Of a DNA stretch of 41,185 bases, positions 25,038 through 33,485 are shown one piece after another. The notes beneath the pieces were generated by a model, which saw nothing but the letters and a program-made list of their open reading frames with translations, was not told the origin of the DNA and did not search any database. The DNA is from an uncultured Bacilli bacterium (lineage in GTDB: Bacteria; Bacillota_I; Bacilli_A; RF39; UBA660), in NCBI GenBank assembly GCA_947628685.1, contig CANRAT010000002.1, forward strand, positions 1 through 41,185, written 5' to 3'. Made by a program: the position numbers and the translations under genes. Position 1 is the stretch's first letter, and every line of letters starts with the position of its first letter.

Positions 25038-25532
25038 ATGAATACAACTAATCCAAATAAAGGAGGCTGGCCATCAAGCGAAATGAGAAAGTACTTAAAT
25101 GTAATTGAAAATGAAGAGGGTAGTGGAACAATATTTAAAGCATTACCAGAAGAATTGCAGAAAGTTATAATACCAACAAAAGTAATATCAGGACATAGAA
25201 ATATCACAGAAGCAAATTTTGAATCGATAGATAAAATATATCTATTGTCATTACATGAAGCATATGAAGAGGGGATTTTAAATAAGTTAAGTCAATATGA
25301 TACTGCATGGGATAACACAAGACAACTAGATTATTATAAAAATTATAAAGAACAAGGAGTAACAACAGATGATTATGAGGGTGCGATTAAAAAATATAAT
25401 GATGTAGCAATCGATTGGTGGTTGCGCACTGGTTCTGGTGATTATTTCTTTCATGCGAATTATGATGGTAGTTTAAGCTCTCATGTCGCTTATTATACCC
25501 TCGGCGTGGTTCCAGCATTTAGAATAGGCTAA
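25038..25532 (+). CDS. DUF6273-like C-terminal part of pilin-like protein 2
   Basis: This is the rest of the gene that begins at 24436, in the -1 frame. The open frame reaches back without a stop to the A8 tract at 24882; ATG 25038 is only the first Met in it and has no good ribosome site, so independent translation is unlikely. The sequence shows DUF6273-type hallmarks: GGWPSSEMRKYLN, ALPEELQKVIIPTKV, DKIYLLSLHEAYEE, DWWLRTG and the final VVPAFRIG. These domains are found at the C-terminus of surface and pilin-like proteins of gut Firmicutes. Expected to be displayed only when the frame is restored. Confidence 0.7.
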   Translation: MNTTNPNKGGWPSSEMRKYLNVIENEEGSGTIFKALPEELQKVIIPTKVISGHRNITEANFESIDKIYLLSLHEAYEEGILNKLSQYDTAWDNTRQLDYYKNYKEQGVTTDDYEGAIKKYNDVAIDWWLRTGSGDYFFHANYDGSLSSHVAYYTLGVVPAFRIG

Positions 25533-25566
25533 ACCGAATCAAAAACGTTTATATAATAATTATATG

Positions 25567-25599
25567 CTAGTAAAGATTTAAATTTTTACTAGTTTTTTT
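25567..25599 (+). terminator. Terminator after pilin-like gene 2
   Basis: CTAGTAAA (25567-25574) pairs with TTTACTAG (25585-25592), 10-nt loop, then seven T. Confidence 0.8.
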
Positions 25600-25641
25600 C
25601 ATAAATTTTAAGTTTGTCCATATATTTTATTGGAGGGTAAT

Positions 25642-28233
25642 ATGTATAATGGACTAACAGATGAAGAAGTATTAAAATCAAGGAAAGAACACGGTAGTAA
25701 TGAACTTGTTAAAACTAAAAAAGATAGCTTTCTTAAATTACTTATAACAACTCTTGGTGACCCTATAATAAAAATACTTTTAATCGCACTCGCTATTAAG
25801 ACAGTTTTTTTATTTAAAAATTTTGATTGGTATGAAACTATAGGTATAGTAATTGCTATAACTCTTGCATCACTTATTTCAACTGTATCAGAATATGGAA
25901 GTGAACAAGCATTTGAAAAATTACAAGAAGAGGTATCAAAAATATTTATAAAAGTAATAAGAAGCGGCAAAAAAAGTGAAATACCTATAGGTGATGTAGT
26001 AGTAGGCGATATAGTAATTTTAGACGCGGGTGATAAAATACCTGCAGATGGAGTTATAGTTAAAGGGAAGGTGAGCGTTGATGAATCTAGTTTAAATGGA
26101 GAAACTAAAGAATCTTATAAAGAATCAGCTATAAACATGAAGCTAGTTAATGATAAAAATAGAGTATATAAAGGAAGTGTTGTTTGCTCTAATAATGCTT
26201 TAATGAAAGTAACTCATGTTGGAGATGATACTTTTTATGGTAAGATTGCTTTAGAACTTCAAGAAAAACAACCTGAAACTCCTTTAAAATTAAGACTTAG
26301 AGAACTAGCTAAATTTATAAGTAAAATAGGATATATAGGAGCGATTTTAGTATTCTTTTCGTATCTATTTAAAGTTGTAGTAATAAATAATAATTTTGAT
26401 TTAAACTTAATTAAAGAAATGATTACTAATTTTCCAATAATTACAGGACATATACTTTATGCATTTACTCTTTGTGTTACTATAATAATAGTGGCAGTAC
26501 CGGAAGGACTCCCTATGATGATAACACTCGTACTTTCATCTAATATGAAGCGAATGCTTAAAAATAATGTTTTAGTTAGAAAATTAGTTGGGATAGAAAC
26601 ATCTGGTAGTATAAATATACTATTTACAGATAAAACAGGAACACTTACTAAAGGTAAACTAGAAGTAAAAGGAATTATAAATGGAGATTTAAATAGTTAT
26701 AAAAATGAAAAAGAACTATTAAAAGATAAAAAATATTATGATATTGTAAAACTTTCATGTGTAGGAAATAATGCAAGTAGTTATTCTGATGATGGTGTGA
26801 TAGGTGGAAATATTACAGATAGAGCAATACTTTCATTTTTTAAAAATGATAATAAAAAAATAAAAAAGGATTTAGTAGTTCCTTTTGATAGTAAAAATAA
26901 ATATTCTATTGCTAAAGTAGATAATTTTAATCTAATAAAAGGTGCACCTGAAGTATTACTTAAATCTTGTTCTACTTATTACGATAAAAATGGTAATATA
27001 AAAAAAATAATTAATAAAATAAGATTAGAAAATTTAATAAATGAGAATACTAAAAAAGGTATAAGAGTACTTTTACTTGCAACTTCTAAAAATAATAATT
27101 ACACTCTTTTTAAAGATTTAACTTTAGTAGGTATAATCCTTATAAAAGATGATATTAGACCTGAGGCTATTAAAGGTGTCGAAATGGTAAAAAACGCTCA
27201 TATAAAAACCATAATGATAACAGGTGATAATAAGGATACCGCAAAAAGTATTGCTAGTGAGGTTGGAATATATGAAAAGGGAGACTTAGTCATAACTAGT
27301 GATGAATTAAATAAAATGTCTGATGAGGAAGTAAAAGATAATTTAATGAAAATATCTGTAGTTGCTAGAAGTCTTCCAACAGATAAAAGTAGATTAGTTA
27401 GAATAAGTGAAGAGATGGACTTAGTAGTAGGCATGACAGGTGATGGAGTAAATGACGCACCAGCCTTAAAAAAGGCTGATGTAGGGTTTAGTATGGGTAG
27501 TGGATGTGAGGTTGCTAAAGAAGCAAGTGATATAGTAATACTTGATGATAATTTTTTATCTATATCTAAAGCAATTTTATTTGGTAGAACTATATTTAAA
27601 AGTATAAGAAAGTTTATAATACTACAGTTAACTATTAATTTATGCGCACTATCTCTATCTATAATAGGTCCATTTATTAATATTGAAATGCCTATTACGG
27701 TCATTCAAATGCTTTGGATAAATATGGTAATGGATACACTTGCAGGACTTGCTTTCTCATTTGAACCTCCTTTAATGGAATATATGAATGAATATCCAAA
27801 GAAAAAAGATGAATCTATAATAAATAAATATATGATTAATCAAATATTTTTAACAGGTGCATATTCATCAATTCTTTGTATACTTTTCTTAAAATTGGAT
27901 GTAATTAAAAATCTATTTAGAAATGAATCTTATTTATATACAGCATTCTTTGGACTGTTTATATTTATAGATATTTTTAATAGTTTTAATGCAAGAACTA
28001 ATAGACTTAATATATTTGCTAATATATATAAAAATAAAATGTTTATATTTATAATTGGATTTATAGTAATAGTACAAATAATACTTATATATTTTGGTGG
28101 TAATGTATTTAGAACTACCGGACTATCTTTATTTGAACTTGAAGTAATGATTCTTTTTGCTTCAACTGTAATACCTTTTGATGCTATAAGGAAGATGTAT
28201 TTAAAGAAAAAAGGTAAAAATACTGGAGTTTGA
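25642..28233 (+). CDS. P-type ATPase, Ca2+-transporting type (P2)
   Basis: Cation pump of the P2A/P2B class, probably exporting Ca2+. An N-terminal cation-ATPase domain (NGLTDEEVLKSRKEHGSNEL), the actuator domain with SSLNGETKE (TGES-like loop), PEGLP in the fourth membrane helix as the ion-binding kink, phosphorylation site DKTGTLT with Asp330, MITGDN, and the hinge MTGDGVNDAPALKKADVG. Six C-terminal membrane segments follow. The 863-aa length is normal. The start is ATG 25642 with GGAGGG four bases upstream; TTG 25630 would lie before that site. Monocistronic, and its stop codon overlaps the -35 of the next promoter. Ca2+ versus other cations is inferred from PEGLP and overall similarity. 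Confidence 0.92.
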   Translation: MYNGLTDEEVLKSRKEHGSNELVKTKKDSFLKLLITTLGDPIIKILLIALAIKTVFLFKNFDWYETIGIVIAITLASLISTVSEYGSEQAFEKLQEEVSKIFIKVIRSGKKSEIPIGDVVVGDIVILDAGDKIPADGVIVKGKVSVDESSLNGETKESYKESAINMKLVNDKNRVYKGSVVCSNNALMKVTHVGDDTFYGKIALELQEKQPETPLKLRLRELAKFISKIGYIGAILVFFSYLFKVVVINNNFDLNLIKEMITNFPIITGHILYAFTLCVTIIIVAVPEGLPMMITLVLSSNMKRMLKNNVLVRKLVGIETSGSINILFTDKTGTLTKGKLEVKGIINGDLNSYKNEKELLKDKKYYDIVKLSCVGNNASSYSDDGVIGGNITDRAILSFFKNDNKKIKKDLVVPFDSKNKYSIAKVDNFNLIKGAPEVLLKSCSTYYDKNGNIKKIINKIRLENLINENTKKGIRVLLLATSKNNNYTLFKDLTLVGIILIKDDIRPEAIKGVEMVKNAHIKTIMITGDNKDTAKSIASEVGIYEKGDLVITSDELNKMSDEEVKDNLMKISVVARSLPTDKSRLVRISEEMDLVVGMTGDGVNDAPALKKADVGFSMGSGCEVAKEASDIVILDDNFLSISKAILFGRTIFKSIRKFIILQLTINLCALSLSIIGPFINIEMPITVIQMLWINMVMDTLAGLAFSFEPPLMEYMNEYPKKKDESIINKYMINQIFLTGAYSSILCILFLKLDVIKNLFRNESYLYTAFFGLFIFIDIFNSFNARTNRLNIFANIYKNKMFIFIIGFIVIVQIILIYFGGNVFRTTGLSLFELEVMILFASTVIPFDAIRKMYLKKKGKNTGV

Positions 28234-28258
28234 CAATATAAGTGGAAAGTGCTAGAAT
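28230..28258 (+). promoter_or_regulatory. Promoter of the lipoprotein pair
   Basis: TTGACA (28230-28235), 17-nt spacer, TAGAAT (28253-28258). The ATPase stop codon (28231-28233) lies inside the -35 box. Confidence 0.75.
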
Positions 28259-28278
28259 ACTTCCTTGAGGTTGGTTGT

Positions 28279-28770
28279 ATGAAAAAAGTTTTAATTGTAA
28301 TATTTATTAGTTTATTTTTATTTGGATGTTCTAAAGAAAAGACGATAATAGTAAACATATACGAAAATGAAAAAGATGAGGATGTTTTAAAGGAACAATC
28401 TACTATAGATAATAAAACAGAAGTTTATAAAGAGACAAAAGAAGAGAATAAAGAAGTTACTAATCAAAATGTAAGTGTAAATAGTAATAGTGTTACTAAT
28501 GAAATTAAAGAGGATGAAAAAGAAGAATCTACTATAGTAGATAAAGTTAAAGATAAATATAATACTGCTAAAGAATGGTATAGTGAAAATAAAGATGAAC
28601 TAAAAGATATAAATGATGAAATTATTGAAGAAGATAAATCAAAGATAAATGATTTACTTGAAAAGTTTAAAGGTTGGTATGACGAAAACAAAGACGATTT
28701 AAAAAATAGCGCAAAAGAGGTCTATGAGACCGATAAGGAAACATTAAAAGATTTATTTAATAAAAATTAA
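28279..28770 (+). CDS. Acidic helical lipoprotein
   Basis: Lipoprotein with signal peptide and lipobox LFLFGC at residues 12-17, so it should be lipidated at Cys17 on the outer face of the membrane. The mature protein is very rich in Glu, Lys and Asp. Its C-terminal half has two related amphipathic segments, DKYNTAKEWYSENKDELKD and EKFKGWYDENKDDLKN, suggesting an internal repeat. I do not recognise a family beyond a loose likeness to YtxH/apolipoprotein-type helices. ATG 28279 is used: GAGG lies eight bases upstream, while an earlier in-frame TTG at 28249 falls inside the promoter. It is co-transcribed with the next lipoprotein. Confidence 0.75.
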   Translation: MKKVLIVIFISLFLFGCSKEKTIIVNIYENEKDEDVLKEQSTIDNKTEVYKETKEENKEVTNQNVSVNSNSVTNEIKEDEKEESTIVDKVKDKYNTAKEWYSENKDELKDINDEIIEEDKSKINDLLEKFKGWYDENKDDLKNSAKEVYETDKETLKDLFNKN

Positions 28771-28783
28771 TGTATAATAAAAA

Positions 28784-28815
28784 AAATCCTTTCCATATTA
28801 TTAAGGGAGGGATTT
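28784..28815 (+). promoter_or_regulatory. Hairpin hiding the ribosome site of the second lipoprotein
   Basis: Bases 28784-28794 can pair along all 11 positions (two G-U pairs) with 28805-28815, which contain the GGGAGGG ribosome site. The GTG start is three bases beyond the stem. No T run follows, so it is not a terminator. Confidence 0.5.
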
Positions 28816-28817
28816 AT

Positions 28818-29363
28818 GTGAAAAAATTATTATCAATACTTGGACTTGCTTTAATATTAACCGGTTGTTCATTAGGAAATATGGATAATACGCCTACAAA
28901 GAAAGTCGAATCATATCTTAATAATTATCAAACATTAGATTCAAATGTACTTTCTAGTCTAGATAAAATAGTTAATCAAGAGGAGTTATTTGACGAAGAT
29001 CAAAAAACTACATATAAAGACATATTAAAAAAACATTATCAAGATTTAACTTATACAATTAAAGAAGAAACAGTAAATGGTGATAAAGCAACAGTAGAAG
29101 CAGAAATTGAAGTAACTGATTATACTAAGTCTTTGAAACAAGCAGAAGAATATAGAAAAACAAATCCAAAAGAATTGTTAGATGAAAATGGAATTATAGA
29201 TGAAATAAAATATAATGACTATAGACTAGATCTAATTAAATCAAGTAAAGATAGAGTAAAATATACAATTTATTTTTCTCTAACTAAAATTGATGATGAA
29301 TGGGTATTAGATAATTTAACAGAATCTGAACAAGAAAAATTACTTGGAATATATGAGTACTAG
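28818..29363 (+). CDS. Lipoprotein with a DUF4878-like stalk, unrecognised
   Basis: Lipoprotein of about 181 aa: KKLLSILGLALILTGC gives a signal peptide with lipobox LTGC, Cys17 being lipidated. The mature part starts with a polar linker and KVESYLNNYQTLD, continues with a helix and a beta-rich segment (YTIKEETVNGDKATVEAEIEVTDY), and ends with a strand pattern TIYFSLTKIDDEWVLDNL. This is the layout of small NTF2/DUF4878-like extracytoplasmic domains; I am not sure of the family. GTG 28818 is used because GGGAGGG is just upstream and the signal peptide begins there, while the longer frame would add a non-signal sequence. No terminator separates it from the first lipoprotein gene. Confidence 0.75.
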   Translation: MKKLLSILGLALILTGCSLGNMDNTPTKKVESYLNNYQTLDSNVLSSLDKIVNQEELFDEDQKTTYKDILKKHYQDLTYTIKEETVNGDKATVEAEIEVTDYTKSLKQAEEYRKTNPKELLDENGIIDEIKYNDYRLDLIKSSKDRVKYTIYFSLTKIDDEWVLDNLTESEQEKLLGIYEY

Positions 29364-29404
29364 TAATTTTTTTTTAATTATTGTATAATTGTTATGGTGA
29401 TAGA

Positions 29405-30337
29405 GTGAAACAAAAAACATTTAAAACTTTAGATGAACAAATTGAAATACTTAAAAGTAAGGGATTAGTCATAACAGATATTGAAAAAACAAAGAGTATA
29501 TTACTTAGAGAAAATTACTTTTTTATAAGTGGATATAGACATTTATTTATGAACTCAAGAAAAGATCAGGTATTTATACCAGGAACTACTTTTGAAGAGT
29601 TATATGCAATGTTTATATTTGATAGAAGGGTAAGAAATATATTTTTTAAAAATTTATTAATAATAGAAAATAATATTAAATCGCTTATAAGTTATCAATT
29701 ATCTAAAAAGTATGGATATAAAGAAAAAGAATACCTAGATTCTAAAAACTTTTCTAAGGATCCTATAAAAATTAGACAAGTTCACGATGTGCTTAATAAA
29801 GTTAAAAGACAAATTAGAAATAATGTTAAACAACATTCTGCTACTATGCACTATGTTACCAATTATGGTTATATACCACTTTGGATATTAGTTAAAGTTC
29901 TTTCATTTGGCATAGTATCAGAATTATATAATATATTAGATGAATCAGATAAAATCGAGATTGCTAGCATATATGGTGTAGATATCGAATCATTGGAAAT
30001 TTATTTATCTATATTATCAAATTATAGAAATTTATGCGCACATGAAGATATACTATATGACCATAGAACTCAAAAAGTAATACCAAATACTAGGTTTCAT
30101 TCCAAACTTAATATTGAAATGACGGATGGAGAGTATAATTATGGTAAAAACGATTTGTTTGCTGTTGTTATTATTTTAAAACAATTATTGACAGAAAATG
30201 AATTTAGGGATTTTATAAGTGAAGTGGGGTATGAAATAGATATATTAGAAGGTAAAACTAATATACTTCCAATAAATAATTTTTTAAATAATATAGGCTT
30301 TCCAGATAATTGGAGAGATATTGTAAATATTGATTGA
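29405..30337 (+). CDS. Abi_2 (AbiD/AbiF-type) HEPN protein
   Basis: Member of the Abi_2 family of abortive-infection proteins, which contain a HEPN-type ribonuclease fold related to that of Cas13. The N-terminal KTLDEQIEILKSKGL and NYFFISGYRHLF, and the middle FEELYAMFIFDRRVRNIFF, are family hallmarks. The HEPN catalytic motif is RNLCAH (Arg208 to His213, RX4H). Length (310 aa) is normal. GTG 29405 is preferred, with GGTGA four bases upstream; the longer frame starts inside a TATAAT. It stands alone before a terminator. A defence role is expected from the family but not shown here; no antitoxin is adjacent. Confidence 0.85.
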   Translation: MKQKTFKTLDEQIEILKSKGLVITDIEKTKSILLRENYFFISGYRHLFMNSRKDQVFIPGTTFEELYAMFIFDRRVRNIFFKNLLIIENNIKSLISYQLSKKYGYKEKEYLDSKNFSKDPIKIRQVHDVLNKVKRQIRNNVKQHSATMHYVTNYGYIPLWILVKVLSFGIVSELYNILDESDKIEIASIYGVDIESLEIYLSILSNYRNLCAHEDILYDHRTQKVIPNTRFHSKLNIEMTDGEYNYGKNDLFAVVIILKQLLTENEFRDFISEVGYEIDILEGKTNILPINNFLNNIGFPDNWRDIVNID

Positions 30338-30365
30338 CTATAAATTAAAGTTTATAGTTTTTTTA
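30337..30365 (+). terminator. Terminator after the Abi_2 gene
   Basis: ACTATAAA (30337-30344) pairs with TTTATAGT (30351-30358), 6-nt loop, then T run. Confidence 0.75.
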
Positions 30366-30373
30366 TATTTCTC

Positions 30374-30402
30374 TTGACAATTACTTTAGCACGTGCTAAA
30401 AT
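30374..30402 (+). promoter_or_regulatory. Promoter with a 16-bp palindromic operator
   Basis: TTGACA (30374-30379), 17-nt spacer, TAAAAT (30397-30402). A perfect palindrome TTTAGCACGTGCTAAA (30385-30400) fills the second half of the spacer and overlaps the -10, the classic position for a dimeric repressor. Confidence 0.75.
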
Positions 30403-30420
30403 TATTCTTGGGTGATGAAA

Positions 30421-30915
30421 GTGGAAAATATAATTAGTCAAATAAGAAAAAAACAAGATGAACTAATTGTAATGATTAATTCGACATTTGATGAGATTGT
30501 AAATGATATTTCTAGGATGAATATTTCTAATGTAAAAGAAGATAATGAATTTGAAGTAACATATCCATTAACTAATAAAGCAGGATTTAAAGGAGAAAAA
30601 GTTGTTGCAGTTATTTTAAATGGGAAAAGGGTAATTTCTCCAACTTGGAAAAATGTAGTTAAAATTATATTAGAAGATGCTTTAAATGATGAAGAAAGAT
30701 TAGATAAGATGCATAAATTATCTAATGTATTATTAGGTAGAAAAAGAAATAGAGTATCATCAAATCCAGATGATATGCGCTCTCCTTTAAAGATATGTAA
30801 AGATTTATATGTTGAGACTCACTATGATACAGAGACATTAATCAATCTATTATTAGAAATTTTAAACAACATTTCTTACGATTATAGTAAAATTATGATA
30901 TCAATAAAAAAATAA
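30421..30915 (+). CDS. Conserved hypothetical protein, first gene of the operator-controlled unit
   Basis: Not recognised as a named family. 164 aa, helical N-terminal third (IISQIRKKQDELIVMINSTF). A compact middle, KGEKVVAVILNGKRV then SPTWKNVVKIILEDAL, looks like a strand-turn-helix. The end has NPDDMRSPLKICKDLYVETHYDTETLINLL. I have the impression of similar proteins in mobile or accessory loci but cannot name one. GTG 30421 is chosen because GGGTGA (30410-30415) is five bases upstream; the leader would be only about 12 nt. It is the first gene under the palindromic operator and is followed after 21 bp by the next gene. Confidence 0.65.
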   Translation: MENIISQIRKKQDELIVMINSTFDEIVNDISRMNISNVKEDNEFEVTYPLTNKAGFKGEKVVAVILNGKRVISPTWKNVVKIILEDALNDEERLDKMHKLSNVLLGRKRNRVSSNPDDMRSPLKICKDLYVETHYDTETLINLLLEILNNISYDYSKIMISIKK

Positions 30916-30936
30916 GTTAGAAAGTTTGGTAATTAT

Positions 30937-31728
30937 ATGGGATTAATAAGTAATGAATTAAAAGAATCAGAAAAATATATGTTAAAAGATGAAAAGATTG
31001 ATAGTCATTTTAATAGTTATTCTATAGTAAAATTGACGCCTGATAATGTTGCAAAAGTAGAAGCTATGATAAATACAGATTCTAATTATAAAAATGCAGA
31101 AGATGATACACTTGGAATGATTTACAGTAAGAATGGAAAAGTAAAATATGTAGGTTCTAGTTCTTATTGGCTTAGGCAATTAAAAGAAGTTATTGAATTC
31201 AAGAAGATTAAGTCAAGTCAAGGATATGTTTATAGTGAAATAATAAAAAATCTAATTATAGCTATAGATAATGAAAATAGTACACATCTAAATTCTGATG
31301 GATGTGGTAGGGTGGCAGTTACAAATAGGATATTAAAAGTGAAAAATAAATTAAAGGAATATTTGGAAAAACCTAATTATAAATTAATTGATATAATTGG
31401 AAGTCCAACTGAAATAGGAGAAAAAAATCACTTTTCATTTGCTACTAAGTTTTGCCATTATTCTTGTTTATACCTATTTAAAGGTAAAAAAGAAGAAGAT
31501 AATTTTTCCGTTTATGATTCTGTTGTAAGGGATGCTTTACCAAAATACATAAAAAGATACTTGAATGAGGATGTTAGGGTAAGCGAATATGAGAATAATT
31601 ATTATGAATTTATTAAATATATTGATAAAATAAGACAAAAAGCTAAACAAGAATACGGTAAAAAAATTAGTCGTAGAGGATTTGATCATTTAATTTGGTA
31701 TTACCACAAAGGTATGAGACAAAAATAA
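30937..31728 (+). CDS. Unrecognised protein, second gene of the operator-controlled unit
   Basis: A 263-aa soluble protein without a confident family. The C-terminal half has NHFSFATKFCHYSC, FSVYDSVVRDALPKYIKRY and KISRRGFDHLIWYYHKG. This pattern of helices resembles proteins distantly related to helix-hairpin-helix DNA glycosylases, but no HhH-GPD Asp/Lys site could be placed. The N-terminal half is mixed alpha/beta with LGMIYSKNGKVKYVGSSSYWLRQL. ATG 30937 has only a weak ribosome site. It is transcribed with the preceding gene under a tightly controlled promoter and next to an Abi_2 gene, so a defence or stress role is possible but unproven. Confidence 0.6.
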   Translation: MGLISNELKESEKYMLKDEKIDSHFNSYSIVKLTPDNVAKVEAMINTDSNYKNAEDDTLGMIYSKNGKVKYVGSSSYWLRQLKEVIEFKKIKSSQGYVYSEIIKNLIIAIDNENSTHLNSDGCGRVAVTNRILKVKNKLKEYLEKPNYKLIDIIGSPTEIGEKNHFSFATKFCHYSCLYLFKGKKEEDNFSVYDSVVRDALPKYIKRYLNEDVRVSEYENNYYEFIKYIDKIRQKAKQEYGKKISRRGFDHLIWYYHKGMRQK

Positions 31729-31758
31729 AAGCTGTAATGAAATTCATTCAGCTTCTTT
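31729..31758. terminator. Bidirectional terminator between convergent genes
   Basis: AAGCTG (31729-31734) pairs with CAGCTT (31749-31754) and AATGAA (31736-31741) with TTCATT (31743-31748), one bulged T; T-rich on the + side and A-rich before it. Confidence 0.7.
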
Positions 31759-32398
31759 TAAAACAGTGTATAACTCCAATACCACCAAAGACTATAAGTC
31801 CTAAAAGTAAGTATAAATTAATGTCTTTCGTATTTGGATTTTGCTCTTTTAAAATATCTTCTGCAATTGTTTTAGACCATAAAACACCTTTATTATCAGT
31901 TGATGTTAGGGTAATTTCTTTAGGATCTATTTCTATTATTACATATTGATCTATTTTGTTATCTTCATCCCAATCAAAACTATATTTGTATGTAAGTAAA
32001 GTTCCTTTTAAAAGGACATTTTTTAAATTTTCTGGAGTAATTCCAACGTAATCCTTATATGGATATGTCTTTAGTTGTGTAGTTTTATTATCGGGTGTCG
32101 TAACCTTATAACTTGAATTACTATCATCCTTTGGCTTTTCAACTTCGAAACCTATCCAAGCAGCGGGACCGGGTCTATTTTGTGATTCATCTTTCTCTAA
32201 AACTTTAAATGTGGCTACAGAATATCTTATTGTTGTTGTGTTGCCTTCTGTTTTAATAGTTCCTTTCCCAGAAGTTAAAGAATCTCCTGTTCTTTCTGTA
32301 ATATCTGTTACTTTTCCATATTCATCTAAAGCAAAAGTAGTTGGTACTATAGACAAAAATGCTATGATGGCGATGGAAAAAAACAAAATTTTTTTCAT
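31748..32398 (-). CDS. Secreted surface protein with an NPxTx class B sorting signal
   Basis: 216-aa exported protein. N-terminal signal peptide (KKILFFSIAIIAFLSIVPTTFA, cut near residue 23), then an unrecognised beta-rich domain of about 160 residues. The C-terminus reads NPNTKD (187-192), a hydrophobic helix (about 195-212) and a short positive tail FKRS. NPxTx followed by a helix and basic tail is the sorting signal of class B sortases, and a class B sortase is encoded divergently 62 bp away. AAGGAG precedes the ATG at 32398. No NEAT or haem-binding motif is seen, so the usual haem-uptake role of SrtB substrates cannot be claimed. Confidence 0.75.
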   Translation of the reverse strand: MKKILFFSIAIIAFLSIVPTTFALDEYGKVTDITERTGDSLTSGKGTIKTEGNTTTIRYSVATFKVLEKDESQNRPGPAAWIGFEVEKPKDDSNSSYKVTTPDNKTTQLKTYPYKDYVGITPENLKNVLLKGTLLTYKYSFDWDEDNKIDQYVIIEIDPKEITLTSTDNKGVLWSKTIAEDILKEQNPNTKDINLYLLLGLIVFGGIGVIHCFKRS

Positions 32399-32460
32399 AA
32401 ACTAACTCCTTTTTTCATAATAATATTTTAGCCATAATTTTATATTTGGGGTGATTAAAT

Positions 32461-33324
32461 TTGAAAAAATATATGACTATCGAAGAGTATTTAAAAACAC
32501 AAGTGGCAAAAGAAAAAAAAGATAAAAGGAAAATATTCCGATATATTTTTGGCATATTGTGTCTTAGTATCATTCTCTTCTCACTATATACTATATTTAA
32601 TTGGTGCTTAGATAATTCCAAAATTAAAAAAATTAATAGAGAAATTATGGAAAGTATAAATGTTGATAATAGTAATAGTGAAGGTTTACTTGTAAATCCA
32701 CCAGAGGATAAGAATAGTGATTATTACTATTACGCAAAAAATCCGTTTTTTCAAGTTAGTTTTTCTATTTTATCATCTATGAATAGTGATACTGTTGCAT
32801 ATATCCGAATTAGAAATACAAATATTAAATATCCTATAGTTAAATCAACTGATAACGATTATTATTTAAAACATTCTTTTGATAAAAGTGAAAATAAAGC
32901 AGGTTGGATTTTTATGGATTATAGAAGTGACTTAAATAATCTTGGAGATAATACAGTTATTTATGGACATGCTAGATTAGATGGAACGATGTTTGGTTCG
33001 TTAAAAAATACTTTAACTGATAAATGGCAAAGTGATAAAGACAATTATGTAATTTTTATATCTACCCCAAAAGAAAATATGATATTTCAAATATTTTCAA
33101 TTTATACTATTAAGCGTGAGAGTTATTATATAACGCAAAATTTTTATAATAGTAGTGATAAGCAAAAATGGATAGATGAGATGAAAAGGAGGAATGTTGC
33201 TCCTATTAATGCAGAAGTTAATACTGATGATAAGTTTTTAACTTTATCTACTTGTCAAAACAATGGTGATGGAAGGGTTGTTGTTCACGCAAAATTGATT
33301 AAAAAGCAAAAAAGAGTAGATTAA
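32461..33324 (+). CDS. srtB: Class B sortase
   Basis: Membrane transpeptidase of class B. Cytoplasmic basic N-terminus, membrane segment at about residues 26-47, linker, then catalytic domain from about 105. Class B hallmarks: YIRIRNTNIKYPIVKSTDNDYYLKHSF is split as VAYIRI, IVKSTDNDYYL and H139; GWIFMDYR; IYGH with catalytic His170; DGTMFGSL; LSTC with Cys265; GRVVV with Arg272. All three catalytic residues are present, unlike in the sortase at 18838. TTG 32461 is preferred because GGGGTGA is six bases upstream; ATG 32473 is possible. It is divergent from its probable substrate gene and shares a 62-bp regulatory gap with it. Confidence 0.9.
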   Translation: MKKYMTIEEYLKTQVAKEKKDKRKIFRYIFGILCLSIILFSLYTIFNWCLDNSKIKKINREIMESINVDNSNSEGLLVNPPEDKNSDYYYYAKNPFFQVSFSILSSMNSDTVAYIRIRNTNIKYPIVKSTDNDYYLKHSFDKSENKAGWIFMDYRSDLNNLGDNTVIYGHARLDGTMFGSLKNTLTDKWQSDKDNYVIFISTPKENMIFQIFSIYTIKRESYYITQNFYNSSDKQKWIDEMKRRNVAPINAEVNTDDKFLTLSTCQNNGDGRVVVHAKLIKKQKRVD

Positions 33325-33485
33325 GTTATTACATACAATAATAATTAACAGGTATTTTTTAATATATTAAAGATTATGAAATTTTATATGATACAAAAAA
33401 TAGTTCTTGTTTCTTTAAAAAAATTATAAAATTAAATTGGATATGTTTATTTAATGAGTAAATGATATTTTTCTGTTTGAATCTA

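Noticed and set aside
25038..25532. Independent gene for the DUF6273-like part
   Set aside because: Its frame is open back to the A8 tract, the Met has no ribosome site, and the domain begins in the upstream frame.
28784..28815. Terminator between the two lipoprotein genes
   Set aside because: No T run follows and the downstream arm is the ribosome site of the next gene.
30385..30400. Palindrome TTTAGCACGTGCTAAA as a parS or CIRCE site
   Set aside because: It has the CACGTG centre of parS but differs in the outer bases, and the 9-nt gap of CIRCE is missing. Its placement in a promoter fits a local operator better.
31695..31949. Plus-strand frame over the end of the NPxTx surface protein
   Set aside because: It crosses a bidirectional terminator and is the reverse of a gene with a clear signal peptide and sorting signal.
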